Positions 14,767 through 20,262 of a stretch of 20,262 nt of DNA are shown one piece after another. Below the pieces are notes generated by a model. That model ran no database searches, was not told where the DNA came from, and was given only the letters and a program-made list of their open reading frames with translations. The DNA is from an uncultured Desulfovibrio sp. (lineage in GTDB: Bacteria; Desulfobacterota; Desulfovibrionia; Desulfovibrionales; Desulfovibrionaceae). Within the stretch, counting starts at the first letter, position 1; every line of letters starts with the position of its first letter. The stretch covers positions 1 through 20,262 of the forward strand of contig CAMWPE010000014.1 of assembly GCA_947176055.1 (NCBI GenBank), written 5' to 3'. Both the position numbers and the translations under genes were made by a program.

Positions 14767-15258
14767 TTACTGCCAGCAGGGTCCGCAACGCCAGTAGCCG
14801 TGGCCTCTGGGACCGTGGTGGCGTCCCCTGTCGCCGTGATGCCAGTAGCCGTCGCCGCGGTCGTAGTCTTGATCGCGGTATCGCGGCTGACGCTGGGCTT
14901 TGGGCGCGTAGGCGTCGGTGGCAAGACCATTCTTCGCCAGCTCGGCGCGGGCGCCGGCCCTGGCCGCGAGCATCTTGCCCCTTAATTCGCCAATTTCGCG
15001 GGACAGGTTTTCAATGGCGGCGGCGTTGGGATTCGCGCTGGTCATCTCTTCGTCAAGCTGGGCCCGTTTTTCGGTGAGAGCCTGCCGGGTCGCCTCCATA
15101 GCTTGATAATTCCGGTTAATGATCTCCTGGGCCAGCTGGCGCTGTTCCTGGCTCATGCCCGACGCGTTTCCGTTGGGAGCCGCCTGGGCGAAACCGGCGC
15201 ATCCGGCGAGCACGAGGGCGGCGAGGACAAGGGAGAGCGCTTTTTTACGCAAATTCAT
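14767..15258 (-). CDS. ZraP/Spy-like periplasmic metal-binding stress protein
   Basis: This 163 aa exported protein resembles ZraP and the wider Spy/CpxP group of small helical periplasmic chaperones that also sense zinc. It has a signal sequence MNLRKKALSLVLAALVLAGC. That sequence contains a lipobox-like LAGC with Cys20, but also a signal peptidase I site AQA-AP near residue 26, so it could be lipid-anchored or free. The core is a helical region (EQRQLAQEIINRNYQAMEAT, then LSREIGELRGKMLAARAG). The C-terminus is rich in His, Arg, Asp and Gly (YWHHGDRGRHHGPRGHGYW) and ends RCGPCWQ, a likely metal-binding tail. AAGGAGATG precedes the start with proper spacing. A sigma-54 type promoter lies upstream, as for zraP of E. 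coli. No ZraSR-type two-component pair is in the window. Confidence 0.85.
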   Translation of the reverse strand: MNLRKKALSLVLAALVLAGCAGFAQAAPNGNASGMSQEQRQLAQEIINRNYQAMEATRQALTEKRAQLDEEMTSANPNAAAIENLSREIGELRGKMLAARAGARAELAKNGLATDAYAPKAQRQPRYRDQDYDRGDGYWHHGDRGRHHGPRGHGYWRCGPCWQ

Positions 15259-15293
15259 AAATCATCTCCTTTTTGCGAATTTGTCGTCCATAG

Positions 15294-15309
15294 AGCAAGC
15301 ATGGCGCCA
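15294..15309 (-). promoter_or_regulatory. Sigma-54 (-24/-12) promoter for the ZraP-like gene
   Basis: On the minus strand the element reads TGGCGCC-ATGC-TTGCT. Compared with the sigma-54 consensus TGGCACG-N4-TTGCW, both invariant dinucleotides (GG and GC) are present with exactly ten bases between them. The predicted start is near 15284, leaving a leader of about 26 bases that contains the ribosome binding site. E. coli zraP is known to be sigma-54 dependent through ZraR, which makes this match more credible. Confidence 0.75.
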
Positions 15310-15343
15310 AAATAAAAGATCGACGGTCTCGAAACCGGCGAAA

Positions 15344-15405
15344 CGCCCAAAAAAGGGCGCGGTCAGCCATTTTTCCGTCTCCGGATTCGCCCGGCGAAAT
15401 TTCGC
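15344..15405. promoter_or_regulatory. Possible upstream activator sites for the sigma-54 promoter
   Basis: Two inverted repeats lie upstream of the predicted start: CGCCC 15344-15348 / GGGCG 15355-15359, and the perfect 12-bp palindrome GCGAAATTTCGC at 15394-15405, about 110-120 bases upstream. Enhancer-binding proteins of the NtrC type bind such sites at this range. The assignment is an inference from position and symmetry. Confidence 0.35.
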
Positions 15406-15458
15406 GGCGCCCGTTTTGGGAATGTTCCCGCGAGGCTTTTTAAGGTCGCGTTGTTTCC

Positions 15459-15493
15459 TTTTTACACAGCCTGGGCGGGATGCCGTGTAAAAA
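15459..15493. terminator. Inverted repeat downstream of cbiH/cobJ
   Basis: TTTTTACAC (15459-15467) and GTGTAAAAA (15485-15493) are perfect 9-bp inverted copies with a 17-base GC-rich spacer, 36 bases after the cbiH/cobJ stop on the minus strand. The U-rich bases are in the stem and no separate T-run follows, so it could be a terminator in either direction or a protein-binding site. Confidence 0.45.
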
Positions 15494-15528
15494 CGCGCCA
15501 GCCGTTACGGGAGCGGAGCGAAAGAGGA

Positions 15529-16290
15529 TCATTCGTATTTTTTAGCGTAGCCGCGAGGAGTGATCATATAGCCGTCCCGGACGCGGGTTTCGCTATTGCC
15601 GACAATGACCAGGGATAGCATGTCGGCCGCTTCGGGATCGAAAGTTTCCAGAGTCGCTATCAGCGTCGATTGCCCGGCGCGGGCGATATTCCTGGCCATT
15701 CCTACGGGACAGGAAGCGTCGCGGTATTCCTTCGCGATATCGAGGGCTTTCCGCAAATAATCCGGGCGTCCCCGGGAACGGGGATTATAGAGAACGCATA
15801 CGAAATCCGCCGCGAAGAGCGCGAACAGTCTTTTTTCGATAATTTCCCAGGGCGTGAGGAGATCGCTTAAACTGACGCAGGCGAAATCATGGCCCAGGGG
15901 CGCGCCCAGGAGCGCCGCCCCGGCGCAAAGAGCGGGGACGCCCGGAATAATTCGCGGCGAGATCTCGTCCAGGAGATTTTCAGTCTCCAGAATTTCCAGC
16001 GTCAGGCTGGCCATGGCGTAAACGCCCGCGTCGCCGGAGCAAACTATCGCTGTCCGCGCTCCTTCGAGGGCGGCGGCTATGGCTTCGCGGCACCTTTGCC
16101 TCTCGCCTCTCATGCCGCTGGAAATAATTATTTTATCCTTGAGCAAATCGGGGGGCAACAAGCTGATATAGAGATCGTAGCCCGCGACGCGGTCGCTGAG
16201 GCGCAGGATTTCGCGGGCCTCGACGGTCATAAGCTCCGGCGCGCCGGGTCCGAGACCGACGACGCACAAACTCCCCGCTTTCGCGTTCAT
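15529..16290 (-). CDS. cbiH: Precorrin-3B / cobalt-precorrin-3 C17-methyltransferase
   Basis: This enzyme performs the ring-contracting C17 methylation in corrin synthesis (CobJ in the aerobic route, CbiH in the anaerobic one). The 253 aa tetrapyrrole methylase starts with the SAM-binding VVGLGPGAPELMT. It then shows DRVAGYDLYISLL, SSGMRGERQRCREAIAAAL, IVCSGDAGVYAMASL, IPGVPALCAGAALLGAPLGHDFACVSLSDLLTPW, VCVLYNPRSRGRPDYL, and ends MITPRGYAKKYE. These match the CobJ/CbiH family closely over its full length. Since cbiG is nearby, the anaerobic name is preferred. It is on the same strand as cbiG but separated from it by two plus-strand genes, so the two are not in one simple operon. No cobalamin riboswitch is evident upstream. 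Confidence 0.94.
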   Translation of the reverse strand: MNAKAGSLCVVGLGPGAPELMTVEAREILRLSDRVAGYDLYISLLPPDLLKDKIIISSGMRGERQRCREAIAAALEGARTAIVCSGDAGVYAMASLTLEILETENLLDEISPRIIPGVPALCAGAALLGAPLGHDFACVSLSDLLTPWEIIEKRLFALFAADFVCVLYNPRSRGRPDYLRKALDIAKEYRDASCPVGMARNIARAGQSTLIATLETFDPEAADMLSLVIVGNSETRVRDGYMITPRGYAKKYE

Positions 16291-16447
16291 ATCGTTTTAT
16301 CCCCGCGGTTTTTTGGTCATGGGCGACCGTCGCTTCAAGGCGCGACCGCCTTGCCAAATTTACGCGAAACAATTAATTATTGTAAGTCTCGCTGTTTGTT
16401 CGCGAGGGGGATACAAAGCCTGTTTTTTAACTGTCAGGATCCGTTTC

Positions 16448-17077
16448 ATGCCGTTCATTCAAGCTATTATTTTCTGCGCGTTTATATTTTCCGGGTCAAT
16501 CATGGCAGCGGACGCGGCGAAGGATCCGGGGAGCGCCCGCGTCATTTCTACGGAGGGCGGGGCGGACTATAGTCTTTACGACAAGAGGGAGAAAATTGTC
16601 GCCGGGATGAAAATTCCCGTCAATTCCGTTGTCAGGACGGATAGCGACGGAGAGGCCGCGATAGAGTTTTTCGACGGCACACTGCTGGAGATCGGGCCGG
16701 ATTCGGAAGCGTTGCTCATCGATTTTGCCGATAGCCCCCGCGACGAAGCCGCGATATTTACTTTGAACTCCGGCATTGTGTCCGTAAAAGCGGGAGATCC
16801 GGCCCTGCGCGCCCATCTCCCGCTCGTGGCCCACACCCCGCAGGCCAGCGTCGAAGTGGGCGACTCGGCGGTGGTTATTCAGGCTCTTGGCGGGAAAAAC
16901 CATATTTTCGTGGATTCCGCGGACAAGGGAGTTGTCGTTCGCGACAAGATTCATGGCGAAGAGCTAAAATTATTCGAAAGCGACGGAGTCGCCACTATCG
17001 CTCCGGCTGGCGCGGGGGAATGCTCGGCTTCGTCCTGTATGCTTAAACATCCCAAATATAAAAAGCCGCGTTCCTAG
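16448..17077 (+). CDS. Exported FecR-domain protein
   Basis: This is a 209 aa exported protein. MPFIQAIIFCAFIFSGSIMA looks like a signal peptide. The central part has the FecR-type beta pattern: GMKIPVNSVVRTDSDGEAAI, then FFDGTLLEIGPDSEALLID and IFTLNSGIVSVKAG. Unlike FecR anti-sigma regulators it has no N-terminal cytoplasmic anti-sigma domain, so it is better called a periplasmic FecR-like domain protein of unknown role. Two cysteines near the end (GECSASSCMLK) could form a disulfide. I chose the ATG at 16448 because AGGA lies eight bases before it and the signal peptide then starts at residue 1; an upstream in-frame ATG at 16313 would bury it. A small hairpin CTCGC 16388-16392 / GCGAG 16402-16406 is in the leader. 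The MBL-GAF-HD-GYP gene follows after 53 bases. Confidence 0.8.
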   Translation: MPFIQAIIFCAFIFSGSIMAADAAKDPGSARVISTEGGADYSLYDKREKIVAGMKIPVNSVVRTDSDGEAAIEFFDGTLLEIGPDSEALLIDFADSPRDEAAIFTLNSGIVSVKAGDPALRAHLPLVAHTPQASVEVGDSAVVIQALGGKNHIFVDSADKGVVVRDKIHGEELKLFESDGVATIAPAGAGECSASSCMLKHPKYKKPRS

Positions 17078-17130
17078 GTTCGGGGCGAGCTGGCGACGAC
17101 GAAACGGAAAAAGCGACGAGGGGAGTGGCC

Positions 17131-19167
17131 ATGGAGGTAAAGATTTGGGGCGCGAGAGGTTCCGCGCCCGTCGCTTCTCCGGATTTTAGTCATTACGGCG
17201 GAGACACGGCTTGTATCGAAGTCCTTTCGAACTCGGGAGACGCGCTGTTGCTGGACGCGGGGAGCGGTCTGGGGGCTTACGAGCGCGCGCTCGACGGCGC
17301 GCTCCGCCCGTCTCCCCCGATCCTCCTGACTCACCTGCATATGGATCATATTCAGGGCTTGCCTTTTTATTCCCCGCTCTACGACGCGAAAAACGCCCCC
17401 GTCATTTACGGACCGCGATTTTCCCCGGACAGGACGCTGAAGGAAGAATTAGGCAGACTTTTTGACGGCATTCTCATGCCGGTGAAGATTGTGGATTTGC
17501 CCGCGACGGACATGCGCGGGCTTAAGCCGGGCGACGCGTTCAAAATCGGCTCCTTTCTCATCGAAACGGCGAGAACAAATCATCCTGGGGAAGCGCTGGC
17601 CTATAAAATAACCGCCGACGGCTGGACTTTCGTCTATACCGGAGACCATGAAATCCCGCTGGATGAACAGGATCAGGACAAAGTCGCCCTGAACAAGGCC
17701 TTGCTGGATTTTATCGGCGGGGCCGACGTCGTGCTCGCCGATTGCCAGTTCGATCGGGAAGAGCATTTGAAGCGTCCCGGCTGGGGTCATAGTCATTTTG
17801 AGCAATGGTTGCCGGAAATTAGCTCCCGGGGCGCGAAAAGCGCCGTATTAATGCATTATTCGCCGCGGTACGACGACGCCAAAGTCGCGTCGATGCTGGC
17901 CAAAGCCCGCGAAAAAGCGGGATCCCTGATCGTTTCCGCGGCGCGTCCCGGCATGAGAATTGGAGCGGGCGGCGTAATCGCGGAGCCGAAAGACAGGCGC
18001 GCGTGCCCCAATTGCGGCTTTTATAAAAAGCTTGGCGCGTTTTCGGACGCGCGCGCGGTCTTTTCGGCTTTGTTGACCGAAGCCAGACGCCGCGCTAAAT
18101 GCGACGCCGGCGCCATTTATCTGGTCGAGAACGACGAGTTAAGTTTTTCGGCGTCCCAGAATGACACATTGTTTCCCGATTCCGCGGCTAATAAGTTCGC
18201 CTACATGACCGCCAGGCTCCCTATCAACGGCGACTCCGTCGCCGGTTATGTCGCAAGGGAGAAAAAAATCCTGAACATAGCCGACGCTTACGCCATAGAC
18301 GATTCCGCCCCGTACTCTTTTAATAGCTCCTTTGACGAAAAGACGGGTTACCGCACCCGCTCCCTGCTCGTCGTCCCCCTGGTCAACGCTCGCGGCAAGG
18401 CTATCGGAGTTCTCCAGCTTATTAACGCGCTGGACAATGGCCGTCCCGCTCCTTTCGGCGAGGAGATAGAAAAAACCGTTTACGAACTCTGCTCCATCGC
18501 GACCGTTCCCATAGAAAGATCCCTGCTGGTTACGGACATGATCCTGCGCGCCTTGCGGACGACCGCGTCGCGCGATCCCAACGAAACAGGACGCCATGTT
18601 CGCCGCGTTGGCAGCGTGGCCGCCGAGCTTTATCACAGATGGGCCCTGGAGCATGGGGCGGATCCGGAGGAACTCATCGCCGAGAAAGGCAAAATCAGGC
18701 TCGCGGCCATGTTGCATGACGTGGGAAAAGTATGGATTCCCGACAAGATTCTCAAAAAGCCCGGAAAACTGGACAACGAAGAAAGGGCGCTGATGCAGGA
18801 ACACGCCGCGCTGGGCGCCGGACTGTTTGACGACGCTTTTAATGAGATAGAAGTCATGGCAAGGGACATAGCCCTGCATCATCACGCGCGCTGGGACGGC
18901 AAAGGCTATACCGGCTCAAAGGATATTGTTTCGCCCTCGGGACCGGAAATCCCCCTGGCGGCGCGCATAACGGCCATAGCGGACGTTTACGACGCTCTTG
19001 TTTCGAAGCGTTGTTACAAGGATAGCTGGGATCCGTCCAAAGCCCTGGAAATCCTGCGGGAGGAATCGGGAAAACATTTTGATCCGGAGCTGGTTCGCCT
19101 GTTTATGGAAATACAGGATGTGACGCGTCCGATTTACGAGCGTTACGGCGACGAAAAAGAGGAATAG
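17131..19167 (+). CDS. MBL-fold / GAF / HD-GYP fusion protein
   Basis: This 678 aa soluble protein joins three domains. Residues about 1-280 are a metallo-beta-lactamase-fold hydrolase with THLHMDHIQGLP (His68, His70, Asp72, His73), FVYTGDHEIP and LMHYSPRY, a full-looking metal site of the phosphodiesterase/RNase Z-like type. Residues about 300-450 are a GAF sensor domain (AIYLVENDEL, then SLLVVPLVNARGKAIGVLQLIN). Residues about 470-660 are an HD-GYP domain: HDVGK at 529-533, then HHHARWDGKGYTG (583-595), ITAIADVYDALVSKR and HFDPELV. The defining motif HHExWDGxGYP is altered: Ala replaces the first Glu and GYT replaces GYP. Cyclic-di-GMP hydrolysis is therefore plausible but not certain. AGGGGAG at 17118-17124 is well spaced for the ATG at 17131, preferred over the GTG at 17125. 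It probably shares a transcript with the FecR-like gene. Confidence 0.9.
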   Translation: MEVKIWGARGSAPVASPDFSHYGGDTACIEVLSNSGDALLLDAGSGLGAYERALDGALRPSPPILLTHLHMDHIQGLPFYSPLYDAKNAPVIYGPRFSPDRTLKEELGRLFDGILMPVKIVDLPATDMRGLKPGDAFKIGSFLIETARTNHPGEALAYKITADGWTFVYTGDHEIPLDEQDQDKVALNKALLDFIGGADVVLADCQFDREEHLKRPGWGHSHFEQWLPEISSRGAKSAVLMHYSPRYDDAKVASMLAKAREKAGSLIVSAARPGMRIGAGGVIAEPKDRRACPNCGFYKKLGAFSDARAVFSALLTEARRRAKCDAGAIYLVENDELSFSASQNDTLFPDSAANKFAYMTARLPINGDSVAGYVAREKKILNIADAYAIDDSAPYSFNSSFDEKTGYRTRSLLVVPLVNARGKAIGVLQLINALDNGRPAPFGEEIEKTVYELCSIATVPIERSLLVTDMILRALRTTASRDPNETGRHVRRVGSVAAELYHRWALEHGADPEELIAEKGKIRLAAMLHDVGKVWIPDKILKKPGKLDNEERALMQEHAALGAGLFDDAFNEIEVMARDIALHHHARWDGKGYTGSKDIVSPSGPEIPLAARITAIADVYDALVSKRCYKDSWDPSKALEILREESGKHFDPELVRLFMEIQDVTRPIYERYGDEKEE

Positions 19168-19188
19168 CGTCGTCGCGAATACGATATA

Positions 19189-20262
19189 TTAACGCGAAGC
19201 TCTCCCTGTGTCGTACAGCGGTCCGGCGACGGCCAGGGTCAGCCTTTTGTTAATGACCTTTTTTTCCAGCAGAAGCCGCGCGTTTTCAGGATCGCCTCCT
19301 CCAGCCGCCATGAGGGCCGAACTCTCCGCGACGCTGAAGGGTCTCTGGCCGAAGCGCCGGCCGCAAACCGCGGAAGGATTGGGGGTCTCCGCGCGGGCCA
19401 GGATTTCCGGCGCCCAGGAGAGAAGCGGCATGCCCAGCTCCTCCGCGAGCGCGATCAATCTTTCATCCTTTTTTTTATCTTCGACTGTGGCTATCGCGGC
19501 CAGGGACTCGACGGGGACTCCCCAGCGTCGCAAACCTTCGAAAAAATCCTCGCGCAGGCTGGGACAATTTTTTCTGAAGCCAATGCCGGCGCAAAGGCGG
19601 GGGATGGCTACCCGCATGACATTGGCTCTTTTGTCGCCCGGAAGATAGTCAATGACCGCCAGCGGGGCATCGCCTGGATTTTCGCCGGCGCCGTCGGGCG
19701 CGCCGACCGGTTCGAAGATATCTTCCCGTCCGATCTCCATCCGGGGAGAATAAAGGCGCAATTTCCCGCCGGACTCCAGGGAGGCCTGGGCTCGCGCGGA
19801 TATGTCCCAGTCGATTATTTTGAGACCTTTTCCCGCGAGGATCTCGTCGAGAGCGGGCAATTTCAAAACGTCCGACGACGTGGTTATGACCGGCTCGGCG
19901 CCGATGAGCGAGGCCAGCCAGCGGGCCAGGGAATTGGCCCCCCCCCAATGTCCGGAGAGCAGGGAAATAGCGAAGCGGCCGGCGACGTCGATGACAACCG
20001 CCGGCGGATCCAGGCTTTTATGACGCAGACAGGGCGCGAGGGCCCGCACGGCTATGCCGGCGGCGCCGATGAAGACGAGGCCGCCCGACGTCCCGAAGAC
20101 TCCGGCGACTGCGTCTCTTATATTGTCAAAAGGCCGGCCCTGTTTTCTTGACAAAGCGACGGCCGGAGGCAGGCGAAGGACGCAACCCGAAAACAGTTGT
20201 CCGCGCGAATTTACCCAGGGCGAACGGGCGAGGCTTTTGTCCAGGCGCGCCCCCAGGGCCGC
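19189..20262 (-). CDS. cbiG: Cobalt-precorrin-5A hydrolase CbiG, 5' end outside the window
   Basis: CbiG opens the delta-lactone ring of cobalt-precorrin-5A and releases acetaldehyde in anaerobic B12 synthesis. The frame is open to the window edge at 20262, reading RGQLFSGCVLRLPPAV and on into GTSGGLVFIGAAGIAVRALA. The TTG at 20154 is therefore internal, not the start. The central domain shows KSLDPPAVVIDVAG and FAISLLSGHWGGANSLARWL, hallmark CbiG sequences. The C-terminal domain has CAGIGFRKNCPS, SLAAIATVEDKKKDERLIAL, and the end TLAVAGPLYDTGRASR. It converges with the HD-GYP gene, with 21 bases between stops. Up to about a few dozen residues are probably missing from the N-terminus. Confidence 0.94.
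   Translation of the reverse strand, partial: AALGARLDKSLARSPWVNSRGQLFSGCVLRLPPAVALSRKQGRPFDNIRDAVAGVFGTSGGLVFIGAAGIAVRALAPCLRHKSLDPPAVVIDVAGRFAISLLSGHWGGANSLARWLASLIGAEPVITTSSDVLKLPALDEILAGKGLKIIDWDISARAQASLESGGKLRLYSPRMEIGREDIFEPVGAPDGAGENPGDAPLAVIDYLPGDKRANVMRVAIPRLCAGIGFRKNCPSLREDFFEGLRRWGVPVESLAAIATVEDKKKDERLIALAEELGMPLLSWAPEILARAETPNPSAVCGRRFGQRPFSVAESSALMAAGGGDPENARLLLEKKVINKRLTLAVAGPLYDTGRASR

Noticed and set aside
16345..16360. Second sigma-54-like element on the minus strand upstream of cbiH/cobJ (TGGCAAG-GCGG-TCGC)
   Set aside because: The spacing fits, but the -12 half is TCGC rather than TTGC and sigma-54 control of this gene has no supporting context.
20152..20154. TTG at 20154 as the start of cbiG
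   Set aside because: The frame stays open and coding-like to the window edge, and CbiG needs the upstream residues, so this TTG is an internal Leu codon.

Overview
The window looks like chromosomal DNA from a Gram-negative, probably deltaproteobacterial (Desulfobacterota-type) bacterium. The evidence is by eye: moderately high GC, a periplasmic/envelope gene set (PpiD-like chaperone, DsbA/ScsC-type thiol protein, ZraP-like protein), anaerobic-type cobalamin genes (cbiG and cbiH/cobJ), chromosomal ParA/ParB and an HD-GYP protein. No IS element, integrase, CRISPR array or rRNA was seen. The lineage call is an inference and was not checked by any search.

Layout. 1-1290: the 3' part of a PpiD-like parvulin gene, interrupted by an in-frame TAA at 64-66. 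1327-3744: glmS, then a small papain/C39-like cysteine peptidase candidate, in one tandem run. 3745-4010: a non-coding stretch dense in inverted repeats. 4011-5321: rimO. 5512-5587 (minus): tRNA-Thr(CGT) with its own promoter and terminator. 5850-10106 (plus): an acyl-CoA synthetase-like enzyme, a small unrecognised protein, an FkbM-type methyltransferase that overlaps it by 11 nt, and an apparently solitary cytosine-5 DNA methyltransferase. 10230-12364: parB and parA on the minus strand, separated by a small zinc-ribbon gene on the plus strand. 12576-13361: a DsbA/ScsC-like exported thiol protein with a strong terminator. 13538-14548 (minus): a FUSC-family membrane protein. 14767-15258 (minus): a ZraP/Spy-like metal-binding protein behind a well-spaced sigma-54 type promoter. 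15529-16290 (minus): cbiH/cobJ. 16448-19167 (plus): a FecR-domain exported protein, then an MBL-GAF-HD-GYP fusion. 19189-20262 (minus): cbiG, cut by the window edge.

How the genes work together. Several are housekeeping: amino-sugar synthesis (glmS), ribosomal protein S12 modification (rimO), chromosome segregation (parAB), B12 synthesis and envelope quality control. The less ordinary parts are the acyl-CoA ligase / small protein / FkbM / cytosine methyltransferase run, the zinc-ribbon gene inside the par locus, the FecR plus MBL-GAF-HD-GYP pair lying between two cobalamin genes, the glmS-linked cysteine peptidase, and the nonsense codon in the PpiD-like gene. I did not find a clearly new multi-gene defence or mobile system. 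The best candidates for undescribed biology are listed as findings with their limits.
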